A DNA stretch of 64,000 nucleotides from Leptospiraceae bacterium (GTDB lineage Bacteria; Spirochaetota; Leptospiria; Leptospirales; Leptospiraceae): the NCBI GenBank assembly GCA_016711485.1, contig JADJSX010000023.1, positions 712,001 to 776,000 on the forward strand, in the 5' to 3' direction. The notes under the pieces are model-generated. The model saw only the letters and a list, made by a program, of their open reading frames with translations, had not been told where the DNA came from and ran no database searches. The stretch's first letter is position 1; the number at the start of each line of letters is the position of its first letter. A program made the translations under genes and the position numbers. This document shows, in pieces, positions 23,544 through 33,002 of this stretch.

Positions 23544-25079
23544 ATGGAAGAAATAAAAAATCAACAGAATATGGCGAATATGGTTCAATTGTCTGAAACT
23601 AGACTGGACTCTATTTCTTTGGAAATAGCAAAAGATTCTATGTCTGCACATATATTAGTCGATATAACTGGAGTTAGTCTGCGTGATTTTTCGCCCACAA
23701 TGATTTATAACGTAATTACAAATTCTAAGCTAAACGAAGAACTGGTAAATTTTAGCGTAATAAAAGAAATTGTAGATGAAGTTACTAAACGAAAAAAACA
23801 AGTTCTTCCCATTAACCATATTGTGAATCCAAGTGACAATATTGTTACTCAACAAATTGCTACAGGTTTACCCTTAGTTCATGGTTTGGACGGATGGGTA
23901 AAGTTTTTTCATCCTCACAATCAGAGAGTCGTAATTAAAGAAGACGGGTCTGCTGATTTTAGAAATCTAGAGAAATTTATTTCCATAAAAAAAGACGATA
24001 AAATTGCTACCTTGTTTGCTGGTGTTCCCGGTACCGCAGGAAAAGACGTGTATGGAATGACATTAAATCCCCCTGCTATCAAAAGACCCAAAATTACAAT
24101 TGGGGCAAATATTATTACTGTCACAAATACATCTCCCGAAGAACCTGAAAAAATCTATGTAGAATACACTTCTGCTTGCAATGGAGTTTTATTTTCTACC
24201 GATGAGTCAGTTTCCGTTTCTCCTGAGTTACGCATTGAACAGAGTGTCGGAATTTCTACGGGTAATGTGACTTATGACGGCACGGTAAATGTTGTTGGAT
24301 CTATTGAAGATGGAGCAAGAGTAGAATGCCAAGGTAGTCTAAACGTCGCGGAAAATTTAGAATCGTCAGACATTACTGTCGGTAAAGACCTGTTTGTAAA
24401 AGGCGGAATAAAAGCCAAAGCAAAAGGGTTGGTAAAAATTGCAGGAACAGTAAAAGCCAAGTTTATCGAAAATTCCATATTGGAAATTGGCGGTGATTTA
24501 ATCATTGAAGGTTATATTTTAAATTCTAAAATTTTTTGTTTAGGAAGTATTGTTATGTCTGGACCGACGAGTGCGATTCTCGGCTCGGAAATTATTGTAA
24601 TGGGCGGCCTGTCCACATATAATTTAGGTTCAAACGCAGGAGTTGATGTAATAATCGAGTTAGGCGCACATTTTCAGAATGAAAGATTGTTTAATGAATT
24701 TCAAAACAAAGTAAAAGCTTCTGAAAAAGAAATGGCAAATATTATTCCACAAGTGCAACAAGCTAACAATATGATTAAGCAGTTGCGCGGTAAATTGGAT
24801 GATGACAAAAAAAAGAAGTTTACTGAATTATTTGAACTATTCAAACAAAAAAGTGCTAATCATAAATTTGTAACAGAAAAATTTGAAGAGTTGAAGACTT
24901 CCCGATTTAATCAGGAACAAATCAATATAGTTGTAAAAGGTGCTGCTTTTCCGGGTGCCGTTATTAAATACCGACGCCAAATTGAGAAAATCTCCGTTAT
25001 GCAATCGGCATTTATGATGAGTTTCCTTCCCGGTCAGGATAGTGCTCCAATGACAGCGATTAACACAAAGAAAAAGTAG
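23544..25079 (+). CDS. FapA (DUF342) family protein
   Basis: A 511-residue FapA-family protein. The N-terminal FapA domain (residues about 20-200) shows GLPLVHGLDGWVKFFHP, then LFAGVPGTAGKDVYGM and a polymeric beta-helix of short repeats (210-360, e.g. VNVVGSIEDGARVECQGSLNVAENL). The C-terminal part is a coiled coil (380-460) with a basic end. FapA proteins are linked to flagellar assembly or polar localisation; Leptospira carry several paralogues. No flagellar genes are near. TATAAT and an inverted repeat precede the gene. Confidence 0.85.
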   Translation: MEEIKNQQNMANMVQLSETRLDSISLEIAKDSMSAHILVDITGVSLRDFSPTMIYNVITNSKLNEELVNFSVIKEIVDEVTKRKKQVLPINHIVNPSDNIVTQQIATGLPLVHGLDGWVKFFHPHNQRVVIKEDGSADFRNLEKFISIKKDDKIATLFAGVPGTAGKDVYGMTLNPPAIKRPKITIGANIITVTNTSPEEPEKIYVEYTSACNGVLFSTDESVSVSPELRIEQSVGISTGNVTYDGTVNVVGSIEDGARVECQGSLNVAENLESSDITVGKDLFVKGGIKAKAKGLVKIAGTVKAKFIENSILEIGGDLIIEGYILNSKIFCLGSIVMSGPTSAILGSEIIVMGGLSTYNLGSNAGVDVIIELGAHFQNERLFNEFQNKVKASEKEMANIIPQVQQANNMIKQLRGKLDDDKKKKFTELFELFKQKSANHKFVTEKFEELKTSRFNQEQINIVVKGAAFPGAVIKYRRQIEKISVMQSAFMMSFLPGQDSAPMTAINTKKK

Positions 25080-25169
25080 TTTTTTTTACAAAAATAAAAA
25101 AATCTTTTTGAAAGACTAATCCTATATTTATATACTGACAATAAATTTATAAATCAATAGGGAATTTTT

Positions 25170-26642
25170 ATGCACTTAAAAAAGAGGCTTAGCGTTTTTC
25201 TAGCTCTAGTTTTAACCGTATCTTTAAATACGAGTTATTTGCTGTCTCAGGAAACACATTCCACAGAGACTACACCTACCACTACAGAGCAACACTCTGG
25301 AGAACATGCGACAGAAGGCGGGCATGTAGAACACAAAGGCGCCGATCTGGCTCTTTGGTCAGTCATTCCATTTGCTATCATTTTGTTATGTATCGCAATT
25401 CTACCTATATCCACACATAGTATTGCACATTGGTGGGAGCATAATAACAATAAATTACTCATCTCTGGCATACTCGGAGGAGTCGCATTCGGTATATTAG
25501 CCGCAAATGGTTGGATCGGAAAAATCTACCATACGTTAGTTTTTGAATACATTCCTTTTATCATTCTTTTAGGCTCACTGTTTTATATTTCAGGGGGAAT
25601 TGTGCTTAAAGGAGATATTAATGCAACTCCTACTAATAATCTTTTGTTTTTATTATTAGGTTCTTTTTTAGCTTCAATCATTGGAACTACGGGTGCGTCT
25701 ATGTTGCTCATTCGTCCTTTATTAAAAACAAATTCAGAACGAAAACATGTAGTACATACGGTAGTGTTTTTTATATTCATGGTTTCGAATATTGGTGGTT
25801 CCCTCACTCCGCTTGGTGATCCTCCCTTATTCTTAGGATATTTGCAAGGTGTTCCGTTTACCTGGACATTTAGTTTATTCCCAGAGATGATAGTATCAAT
25901 CGTTATACTTTCTGTTGTTTATTTTATTTTTGATACTATTCAATACAAAAAGGAAACAAAAGTTGATATCAAAGAAGATAAAACTCATATTGAGCCAATT
26001 TCTCTTACAGGACAAGTGAATTTTTTATGGTTATTTGGTATTGTTCTCTCTGTTGCTTTTTTAAACGAAAACTATATTCCTGCAATTAAACATAATCCTT
26101 ACATTGGATTTGTAAGAGAAGCAATTATGATTGCACTTATTTTTGTTTCTAAGTTTACTTCTGATCCAAAATTAAGAGAGCACAATAAATTTACTCTTCA
26201 CCCAATCCAAGAAGTGGCTTATTTGTTTATTGGAATTTTTATCACTATGATTCCGGCTTTGATATTACTTGAGACTCATGGAAAAGAATTAGGGGTTACT
26301 CAACCTTGGCAATTTTATTGGGCGACTGGATTATTTTCCTCTGTATTAGATAATGCGCCTACCTATTTAACGTTTTTGAGTCTTGCTAAAGGTTTGACTG
26401 GGGCTACTGATGTGCATCAAATACTAGCTAATCCGGCATGGGAGCAATTACTAAAAGCTATTTCTGTTGGAGCTGTATTCATGGGTGCCAATACTTATAT
26501 TGGAAATGCTCCTAACTTTATGGTTAAATCTGTAGCGGAAGAGAACAAAGTAAAGATGCCAAGTTTTCTCGGATATTTAGCATATTCCGGTGCAATTCTA
26601 ATTCCTTTATTTATTATCCTTACATTTATTTTCTTTAGATAG
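25170..26642 (+). CDS. NhaD-type sodium/proton antiporter family protein
   Basis: An ion-transporter superfamily (NhaD/CitM-like) membrane protein, 490 residues. A cleavable or anchor N-terminus (residues 8-28) precedes a His/Glu-rich periplasmic stretch (30-58, with HSTETT and EHSGEH-like text) and then about 11-12 transmembrane helices. Conserved features are GTTGASMLLIRPLL, NIGGSLTPLGDPPLFLGYLQGVPF and FSSVLDNAPTYLTF plus GANTYIGNAPNFMVKSV. The NhaD family exchanges Na+ or Li+ for H+. The His-rich segment could bind metal. It is followed by a strong terminator and a convergent CDF transporter gene. Confidence 0.85.
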   Translation: MHLKKRLSVFLALVLTVSLNTSYLLSQETHSTETTPTTTEQHSGEHATEGGHVEHKGADLALWSVIPFAIILLCIAILPISTHSIAHWWEHNNNKLLISGILGGVAFGILAANGWIGKIYHTLVFEYIPFIILLGSLFYISGGIVLKGDINATPTNNLLFLLLGSFLASIIGTTGASMLLIRPLLKTNSERKHVVHTVVFFIFMVSNIGGSLTPLGDPPLFLGYLQGVPFTWTFSLFPEMIVSIVILSVVYFIFDTIQYKKETKVDIKEDKTHIEPISLTGQVNFLWLFGIVLSVAFLNENYIPAIKHNPYIGFVREAIMIALIFVSKFTSDPKLREHNKFTLHPIQEVAYLFIGIFITMIPALILLETHGKELGVTQPWQFYWATGLFSSVLDNAPTYLTFLSLAKGLTGATDVHQILANPAWEQLLKAISVGAVFMGANTYIGNAPNFMVKSVAEENKVKMPSFLGYLAYSGAILIPLFIILTFIFFR

Positions 26643-26654
26643 AATTATTTTTAT

Positions 26655-26691
26655 GGAATACAAAACAAATCTAGTATTTGTTTTGTATTCC
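26655..26691 (+). terminator. Rho-independent terminator after the antiporter gene
   Basis: A 16-bp perfect stem (GGAATACAAAACAAAT / ATTTGTTTTGTATTCC) with a 5-nt loop, followed by TTTT on the plus strand. It is 12 bases after the stop. Confidence 0.85.
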
Positions 26692-26736
26692 TTTTCCTAA
26701 ATTATTTCCTATTCGCGCAGGAAATTTTACCTTCAA

Positions 26737-27633
26737 TTAATAATTTTCGTCCTTATCAGAATCTTCTTCTGTATCAAATTCAATCGTAGAATGGTGAATA
26801 TTTTGGTGTGATAACGCATGGCGGATACTTTTTTTTATCCTCATGATTTCTTCCCATTCTAATTTATTGTGTATTTTAATGTGTCCTGTAAATGCGTTAA
26901 GTGTAGTACTAATTGCCCAAACGTGAATATGATGAACTTGTAGTACTTCGTCTATTTTTTCAATTTCTTCTTTAATTTGTTTTATATCAATTCCTTCAGG
27001 CACTGCATCAATTGATAAGTGGAAACTACTTTTTAGAAGATTGAAAGAGCTTATTAAAATCACTATTGCAATCAAAATGCTAATGAAAGCATCTAACCAA
27101 TACCAACCTGTATATATCATTAGTAAGCCAGCAATGACTACACCACAAGATACTAACGTGTCGGCTAACATATTTAAGTATACACTTCTAATGTTAAGGT
27201 CATTCTCTATATTTTTTGCAAATAACCATGCGGTTAACGCATTAATAATAATTCCAATTGATGCAACAATCACAATTGGATTACCACTAGTAACCGCTGG
27301 AGTTTGAAGTCTCTCGAAACTTTCTCGAATAATTCCACCCATCGCCAAGAATAGAATTACTGCATTTAATAATGCCACAAGTACGGTTGTTTTTTTATAC
27401 CCGTATGTAAATTTATAGTTAGGTTTTATTTTTGCGAGTTTAAATGCTAGTAGGGCGAGAAGCAAACTTGCAACATCGCTTAAATTATGACCAGCATCAG
27501 AGAGAAGTGCAAGGGAATTATAGTAGAATCCACTTACACCTTCCACAATAACAAATCCGAGATTTAATAATATCCCAGCTACAAATCTTGTATTTAAATC
27601 TGTGATTTCGTTTGTGTGATGATGATCGGACAT
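26737..27633 (-). CDS. Cation diffusion facilitator (CzcD/ZitB-like)
   Basis: A CDF-family divalent cation/H+ antiporter of 298 residues. Six transmembrane helices cover residues about 15-200. The metal site is in YNSLALLSDAGHNLSDVASLL (H-N-L-S-D in helix 2) and LNMLADTLVSCGVV (helix 5, D-x-x-x-D-like). A cytoplasmic domain follows with HVWAISTTLNAFTGHIKIHN. A His-rich N-terminus (MSDHHHTNE) and a His/Asp-rich end support zinc or related metals. It faces the antiporter gene; a palindromic repeat lies upstream of its start. Confidence 0.9.
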   Translation of the reverse strand: MSDHHHTNEITDLNTRFVAGILLNLGFVIVEGVSGFYYNSLALLSDAGHNLSDVASLLLALLAFKLAKIKPNYKFTYGYKKTTVLVALLNAVILFLAMGGIIRESFERLQTPAVTSGNPIVIVASIGIIINALTAWLFAKNIENDLNIRSVYLNMLADTLVSCGVVIAGLLMIYTGWYWLDAFISILIAIVILISSFNLLKSSFHLSIDAVPEGIDIKQIKEEIEKIDEVLQVHHIHVWAISTTLNAFTGHIKIHNKLEWEEIMRIKKSIRHALSHQNIHHSTIEFDTEEDSDKDENY

Positions 27634-27649
27634 AGCTTTATTGGATACT

Positions 27650-27770
27650 ATACTTGAGCTAAAGTGGTTTTAGTAAATTGTCATCCTGAGGGTGTCGAAG
27701 GGTGCTATTTCTATTAAGCATGGATTCGACAAGCTCACCATGACACCGAAAACCATTCTGGCTCAAGTAT
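27650..27770. mobile_element. Palindromic repetitive element (GTCATCCTGAG type)
   Basis: Ends are ATACTTGAGC and GCTCAAGTAT. Inside are TGTCATCCTGAGGGTGTCGAAGG and, inverted, TTCGACAAGCTCACCATGACA. The whole segment folds on itself. The inner text matches, from memory, a widely dispersed intergenic repeat of Bacteroidetes and spirochaete genomes. No coding capacity. Confidence 0.7.
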
Positions 27771-27865
27771 ATATACCAATTCTAGATGCTCAATCATTAA
27801 TTGCAAAAAGAATTAGTATATATCTTAAATTATTCCCCAAAGGGAATTATGCAAAATTAAAAAAA

Positions 27866-28966
27866 TTATGTAGCAGCTGCTGCTGTAGCGTTTTTCTTTT
27901 TATAGTAACCGTAACCGAGTGCACCTATAATTAAGAGTAACCAAACATACCAAAATTGAATTAAAATAATAATTAAACTGGTTAATATGAAAGCAACAAC
28001 TCCCAAAACAAATCGAATCACGGAACTTCCCATTGAGCCAACAAAAGGAATGAAATCAAGTAACATGGTAATTGGTCCGACTAATAAGGAGAAACTTGCC
28101 CACATTAAAATAAATCCAATGCCTCTTCCAATCCAGCGTTTGGTTGAATCGTCAGATTTAATAGCAGACATGGTTTGTTTGTAATCTCCAATACTAGCAC
28201 TCATAAATGTTTCGTCTTTGTAAGTATATTTCGAAAGAGTATCACCATTTAAAGCTCCAAGAAAAGTCATATCACCTTCAGGAATCGGAGTTGCCCGAAC
28301 TGAAATTCTTTCACAACCTTCAAATTCATTATTCGCACAGTTTGAATTACTATATAAATAACTTCCGGAAGATATAAATCCTTCTGTATTTAACTCGCTG
28401 TCTGCTGGTTTTGAACTAGGAACTGCAGATGTGAAATCTGTATCTCCCAAATTTACATTGTATGTTTTTCCATCACTTGCAAGTTTACCGCCAGTAGCCA
28501 CATTTGTATCGTCCTTCACACTTCTCCGGTGAAAAGGTTTAGATTTACAAGCTGGTAATGTAAATGAAGAAGGATTATCTGGACTACTAGTCCACTTGAG
28601 TTTACACTCCTTTATTTCTTTCTTATTGCTTCCTTCACCTTCTGTTCTTTTTATCTCATCCCAAGCGTAAACTTCAGAACTTTCGCCCACACTGATATAG
28701 TTTCCTGTTTTAACAAATCGACTGCCCACCGGTTGTGCAGTTAACTTTCCTGTAATATACACTGGTTTGCCTTCTTCCATTTGTGCTACCGGCTTTGCGC
28801 TTTTAAATACATCGCCTGCTTGTGTACAAGTTTCTACTTTGTAGAGTAAAAAAATTGAAAGTGGAAAAAGAATAAATCCAGTTACTAATCCCTTAAATGA
28901 ATCCATAAATTGGGAACCAAAACCAACTGATTCACTGGATGACATTCCATCACTGTTTATTGCCAT
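27866..28966 (-). CDS. TMEM43-family membrane protein
   Basis: A 366-residue protein of the TMEM43/LUMA family (DUF1625), found in eukaryotes (nuclear membrane) and in some bacteria. One transmembrane helix lies near residues 20-42, a large external domain covers 45-270, and three helices span about 275-355. Conserved-looking segments are GKPVYITGKL, KTGNYISVGESSEVYAWDE, and GRGIGFILMWASFSLLVGPI followed by FVGSMGSSVIRFVLGVVAFI. The C-terminus ends in AAAAAT. The start is supported by GGAGATACCT. The function of bacterial members is not known to me. Upstream of rhomboid on the same strand, but the gap of 68 bases to it lies 5' of this gene. Confidence 0.78.
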   Translation of the reverse strand: MAINSDGMSSSESVGFGSQFMDSFKGLVTGFILFPLSIFLLYKVETCTQAGDVFKSAKPVAQMEEGKPVYITGKLTAQPVGSRFVKTGNYISVGESSEVYAWDEIKRTEGEGSNKKEIKECKLKWTSSPDNPSSFTLPACKSKPFHRRSVKDDTNVATGGKLASDGKTYNVNLGDTDFTSAVPSSKPADSELNTEGFISSGSYLYSNSNCANNEFEGCERISVRATPIPEGDMTFLGALNGDTLSKYTYKDETFMSASIGDYKQTMSAIKSDDSTKRWIGRGIGFILMWASFSLLVGPITMLLDFIPFVGSMGSSVIRFVLGVVAFILTSLIIILIQFWYVWLLLIIGALGYGYYKKKNATAAAAT

Positions 28967-29034
28967 AGGTATCTCCTAAAAAACTAATTTGCGTGTAATG
29001 GTTGTTTAATGCTAAAATATTACAAGAAAATTTT

Positions 29035-29646
29035 TTATTGGGTGATTGATTGAATAAAATGAGGAATTATATTTGGAACAAACATAGCTGTGATTACCAT
29101 CCCACCAACTGCACCATAAAAATGTGCTTCGTGGTTTATGTTGTCATATTGATTGATAGAAGAGTAATAAGAATAGGCAAGGTATAAAAACCCAAAGACA
29201 AATGCAGGAACTCCTATAGGAATAAACATAATTCCGATTTTTGCCATTGGTTGAAATAGGATAAAACTAAAAATTACACCCGAAACTCCGCCGGATGCTC
29301 CTAGGCTTCTGTACATTGGATTGAGTTTATTTTTCAAAATACAGGTGTAGACACTAGCTAAAATAGATCCAAAATATACGATAAAAAATTGAATCGAACC
29401 CAAGTAACTTTCTAAAACAAATGCAAAAGAATAAAAAGAAAATATATTAAAAAGTAAATGCCATAAATCCGCGTGGATAAAGGCATGTGAAAAAATTCGG
29501 TAGTATTCTTTTTTACGAATCATTCCATACGGATGAAGAATTAATCTATCGATTAATGATTCATCCTTATAGAGAGCCCAGAGGCTAATAGCGATTGTCC
29601 CTAATAGAACAAGCGAAGCGACTGGAAATAAAAAAAGATATCTCAA
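29035..29646 (-). CDS. Rhomboid-family intramembrane serine protease
   Basis: A 203-residue rhomboid with six predicted transmembrane helices. Catalytic Ser is in SLGASGGVSGVIFS (G-x-S-G), the catalytic His in HEAHFYGAVGGM, and the L1-loop HADLWHLLFNIFSFYSF has the conserved His and Asn. It cleaves transmembrane proteins within the membrane. The start overlaps the DAHP-synthase stop by 4 bases, so it is co-transcribed with a housekeeping gene. Substrates unknown. Confidence 0.9.
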   Translation of the reverse strand: MRYLFLFPVASLVLLGTIAISLWALYKDESLIDRLILHPYGMIRKKEYYRIFSHAFIHADLWHLLFNIFSFYSFAFVLESYLGSIQFFIVYFGSILASVYTCILKNKLNPMYRSLGASGGVSGVIFSFILFQPMAKIGIMFIPIGVPAFVFGFLYLAYSYYSSINQYDNINHEAHFYGAVGGMVITAMFVPNIIPHFIQSITQ

Positions 29647-30782
29647 GCTTTAGACCTATCTTTAAAATAAGTATCCATTTCTGCAATATATGGATTGATA
29701 TTTTGTTCATAAGCGAGGATCGCTTGAATTGCTTTTTCGTAAACACTCATAACTAGAGCTTGCGCTGCATCACACATTTGTTCTTTACGAAAAGATTCTT
29801 CATGTAAAGTTTCGGTAATAGAACCGTCGGCTTTAAATGGAAGGCATCCAAGTAAATTCTGGATTACAATTTTATCATCACCCGCAACGTGAGAAGGATC
29901 AAAAATAGTCGGTAAAATAGTTTTTTTCTTTGCATGTGTAATAACGTTAAAGTCTGGAGTATTGCGACAGTAACCTTCTTTAATGAAAAGAGTTTTTACT
30001 CCCCGTTCACATAATACAATGTTTAAATTTCCTTGATTTGCAATGTATTCGGCTGCAGAAAACCATTCTTCTGCTTCATTTCCAAATCCACGTTTTAGAA
30101 TTACAGGTTTCATGGTCTTACCCACAGCTTCTAATAATTCAAAATCTTGCGCATTACGAGTTCCAATTTGAATCATGTCTGCATGTTTCGCGACTTCTTC
30201 AGCCATCGTATGATCCATTACTTCGGTTACATACGGTAAGCCGGTCTCTTCTCTAACTTTGTCTAGCATCTTGATTCCTTCCCATCCAAGTCCTCTCCAA
30301 TCTGTTGGTCTTGTTCTTGGTTTGAATGCTCCACCACGAATAATCATTCTGTCTAATATACCGTATTTTTCTCCGAGTGCTTTGGCTTGTTTTGCAATCG
30401 TTAAAGTTTGCTCCATAGTTTGAGGTGAATCAGGTCCAACGATAAATATATGTTTGCCGTTACCAATTTTACGAATGAGTCCATCAGGACCTTTTACTTC
30501 TACGATTCTATCTTGTCTATGTACTACTTCGCCTGCTTTTCCTGCAGCTACTCGAGCAATATTTTTATAAGGAGCTGATACGTTCCAGATGCGGCTAACA
30601 CCAGCTAACTCTTTAACGTAACCGGATTTTTCTGTAATTTTTCTTGTATCACCTATAAAGTGAATGGTGTCACTGATTGATCCACCGCGTATGATTTCTA
30701 CATCGTTGCCACATTCTGCGGCTAGTTTCTTTATTTTTTCTTCTGTTTCGGAAAATCCCTTTTCTAATTCTACAATATCCAT
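29643..30782 (-). CDS. aroF: 3-deoxy-7-phosphoheptulonate synthase (AroF/AroA(f) type)
   Basis: The first enzyme of the shikimate pathway, condensing phosphoenolpyruvate and erythrose 4-phosphate. This is the type I-beta form with an N-terminal regulatory region: a ferredoxin-like domain (1-70, VEIIRGG), then KYGILDRMIIRGGAFKPRTRP, MQIGTRNAQDFELL, KPVILKRGFGNEAEEW, VLCERGVKT and IFDPSHVAGD. Length 379, usual is 340-380. The N-terminal region may bind an aromatic effector. CGAGGG precedes the ATG. Very likely to be aroF/aroA of Leptospira. Confidence 0.92.
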   Translation of the reverse strand: MDIVELEKGFSETEEKIKKLAAECGNDVEIIRGGSISDTIHFIGDTRKITEKSGYVKELAGVSRIWNVSAPYKNIARVAAGKAGEVVHRQDRIVEVKGPDGLIRKIGNGKHIFIVGPDSPQTMEQTLTIAKQAKALGEKYGILDRMIIRGGAFKPRTRPTDWRGLGWEGIKMLDKVREETGLPYVTEVMDHTMAEEVAKHADMIQIGTRNAQDFELLEAVGKTMKPVILKRGFGNEAEEWFSAAEYIANQGNLNIVLCERGVKTLFIKEGYCRNTPDFNVITHAKKKTILPTIFDPSHVAGDDKIVIQNLLGCLPFKADGSITETLHEESFRKEQMCDAAQALVMSVYEKAIQAILAYEQNINPYIAEMDTYFKDRSKA

Positions 30783-30920
30783 TTTTTACCCTCGAAATAC
30801 AAAGTCCTATCGAACGAGTAAAAGTCAAGAAATTGTAGGAAAAAGGCTATTTATGGACTATAATGGAAACTATTTTCATTGCAAAATCCATTAATTTTTT
30901 GAAACAAAAGTAAAAACTCT

Positions 30921-31715
30921 TTATCTGCTTTTATTTTTTCCCGTATTTATTCCGTTCTCTACAGAATTGACAATAAAATTAAATAGTAATTCTATCATTT
31001 TGTTAAAATGTTCTGGTTTCGAAAACCTGTGATCTGCATTGGGTATGATTTCCAGTTCACAATTTGGAATTAACTTATGAATTAATTTACTTTGTTCTAC
31101 CGGAACGATTGTATCTTTATTTCCGTGAACAATGAGAGTTGGTATATTTATTTTATCCGCAAATACGAATCCATTGTTCTTTTTTAGGTCGTTGAAAAAA
31201 TTGTAATTAAGTCGATACCTTTCTCCTTCTTCATTTTCATAGAAGGAAAATCCATTCTGTTTCCATTCTTGTAAATTTTCTTTTGACCTATGTTTGAGTT
31301 CAATTTCTAAAAAATTTGATGCAGGGCATTTCAGTCCTAGAAAAAGTAAATCCTTTGATTTTGCTGCGGTGATTAAGGAAGTAATTCCACCAAAACTAGC
31401 TCCAATAATTCCTATTTTTGTATAACCTTTTTCTTTGAGAATTTTAATTGCGTTTATCGTATCGTCTACTGCTTCTGAAATAGTAATATCTTCAAACTTT
31501 CCTTTACTTTCTCCATGTCCAAAAAAGTCAAATCGGAAACTAGCAATATTATTATCCTTCAACATTGAATGCAGTCGAGTATTTGTAGAGTTATCTTTTG
31601 TAGAATGAAATCCGTGGCATAGAATAACTACCGGATGATTCTTATTATCCGGTGCAACTAATACTCCACAGAGTTGGATACCTTTTTTATTCTGAAAATA
31701 TATTTTTTTATTCAT
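30921..31715 (-). CDS. Alpha/beta hydrolase (Hydrolase_4-like)
   Basis: A 264-residue serine hydrolase. VILCHGFHSTKDN (about residue 33) is the oxyanion region, IGIIGASFGGITSL the nucleophile elbow (Ser in G-A-S-F-G), HGNKDTIVPVEQS the acid and NADHRFSK the catalytic histidine. It resembles esterases or monoacylglycerol lipases annotated as YtmA/dienelactone-like hydrolases. No signal; cytoplasmic. It starts at ATG 31715 after AAAGGTAAATCC. Substrate unknown. Confidence 0.88.
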   Translation of the reverse strand: MNKKIYFQNKKGIQLCGVLVAPDNKNHPVVILCHGFHSTKDNSTNTRLHSMLKDNNIASFRFDFFGHGESKGKFEDITISEAVDDTINAIKILKEKGYTKIGIIGASFGGITSLITAAKSKDLLFLGLKCPASNFLEIELKHRSKENLQEWKQNGFSFYENEEGERYRLNYNFFNDLKKNNGFVFADKINIPTLIVHGNKDTIVPVEQSKLIHKLIPNCELEIIPNADHRFSKPEHFNKMIELLFNFIVNSVENGINTGKNKSR

Positions 31716-31752
31716 AGATTGGATTTACCTTTATCGAATTATTCCAAAATTA

Positions 31753-31820
31753 TTAACACACCTTCCTCTACCACTATTATCATTTCTAAACAAAAAAAAT
31801 GATAAAGTTTGGCAGAATCA
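31753..31820. repeat. Palindromic intergenic repeat, TAACTCACC type (copy 1)
   Basis: TAACACACCTTCCTCTACC and the rest up to TTTGGCAGAATCA aligns along its length with 44083-44149. The core TATCATTT/AAATGATA is palindromic. It lies upstream of galT and of the hydrolase gene. Confidence 0.5.
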
Positions 31821-31975
31821 AACGTTCAAATGAGCTTGCGTCTAGCGGCGGGCATACCTAACCTACAAAATTCATTTATCCATTTTCAATTCTAATTAGA
31901 AATTTGAGCAGTGGTTTTTTAAATGTACTTGATTAGATTTTTATAATATGGTTAAATATTGGAATAGAGGTTATT

Positions 31976-32980
31976 ATGTCCGAAATTAGACAAAATATTA
32001 TTACAAGAGATTGGGTGATCATTGCAACTGATAGAGCCAGAAGACCGCACGAGTTCCAAAAAAAAGCAAGCGGAAATATTATCATTCCTCCATATAAGCC
32101 AGATTGTCCCTTTTGCGTAGGACATGAACATGATTCTACAACAGAATATGTCAGAATTAACAGTGAGAATGGTTGGCAGGTTCGAGTTATTGCGAATAAA
32201 TATCCCGCACTTTCTCCCGAAGGAGACCGCCTACGATGGAAGGAAGGGATTAACACTACAATTTCTGGTGTTGGCATTCATGACGTTGTTATTGAAACAC
32301 CTGTTCATAATTCGATTACAGCTTTACTTCCAGTTGAGGATATTTATAGTTTGTTCCTATCTTTTAGAATAAGGTACAACCAGATTGCTGAAGACAAACG
32401 AATGGAAACCATTGTGATTTTTAAAAATCATGGGGAATCAGCTGGAAGTTCTTTAGAACATCCTCATTGTCAAATAGCGGCTACTCCAGTTGTTCCGTAT
32501 AATTTTCGTTCGAGGATACAGGAAGTTATGCGTTATTTTGACGATCATGGGGATTGTATTTTTTGTAGAACACTTTTGGATGAAATTGCGGCTGGCTCTC
32601 GTATCATTGCAGAGAATGTAAATTTTATTGCCTTTATACCGTATGCCGCATTGACTCCATTTCATATCTGGGTATTTCCAAGGGAACATACATCTTCTTA
32701 TGAAGATGCAACTGATTCAGAATTGAAGGATCTCGCCTCAATTATGAAAAAAGTTTTATCTATGTTGTACTATGCTCTTGGCAATCCTGATTATAATTTT
32801 ACTATTCGTTCGGCTCCACTTGCTGAACGGAGAACAAAGTATTACCACTGGTATCTCTCAATTGTCCCCCGAATCACAAAACAGGCTGGTTTTGAAATGG
32901 GTAGTGGGATGTTTATTAATACCGCACTCCCCGAAGAAAGTGCTGAGTATTTAAAGAATACAGATATACCAGTATCTTGA
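31976..32980 (+). CDS. galT: Galactose-1-phosphate uridylyltransferase
   Basis: A HIT-superfamily nucleotidyltransferase of the GalT class I type, 334 residues. The active site motif SSLEHPHCQIAATPVVP (H-P-H-x-Q, about residue 162) carries the nucleophilic histidine. The N-terminal QNIITRDWVIIATDRARRPHEF and the zinc ligands CPFCVGHE are also typical. It transfers UMP from UDP-glucose to galactose-1-phosphate. A related glucose-1-phosphate or ADP-glucose activity cannot be excluded because the family has such members. No galK or galE is adjacent. The start is ATG 31976 with AGAGG upstream. Confidence 0.88.
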   Translation: MSEIRQNIITRDWVIIATDRARRPHEFQKKASGNIIIPPYKPDCPFCVGHEHDSTTEYVRINSENGWQVRVIANKYPALSPEGDRLRWKEGINTTISGVGIHDVVIETPVHNSITALLPVEDIYSLFLSFRIRYNQIAEDKRMETIVIFKNHGESAGSSLEHPHCQIAATPVVPYNFRSRIQEVMRYFDDHGDCIFCRTLLDEIAAGSRIIAENVNFIAFIPYAALTPFHIWVFPREHTSSYEDATDSELKDLASIMKKVLSMLYYALGNPDYNFTIRSAPLAERRTKYYHWYLSIVPRITKQAGFEMGSGMFINTALPEESAEYLKNTDIPVS

Positions 32981-33002
32981 GTAGTTTCAGGTATACTTTA
33001 AT

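Noticed and set aside
27692..27934. Plus frame over the palindromic repeat and the TMEM43 end
   Set aside because: It runs through the repeat and antisense to a confident gene.
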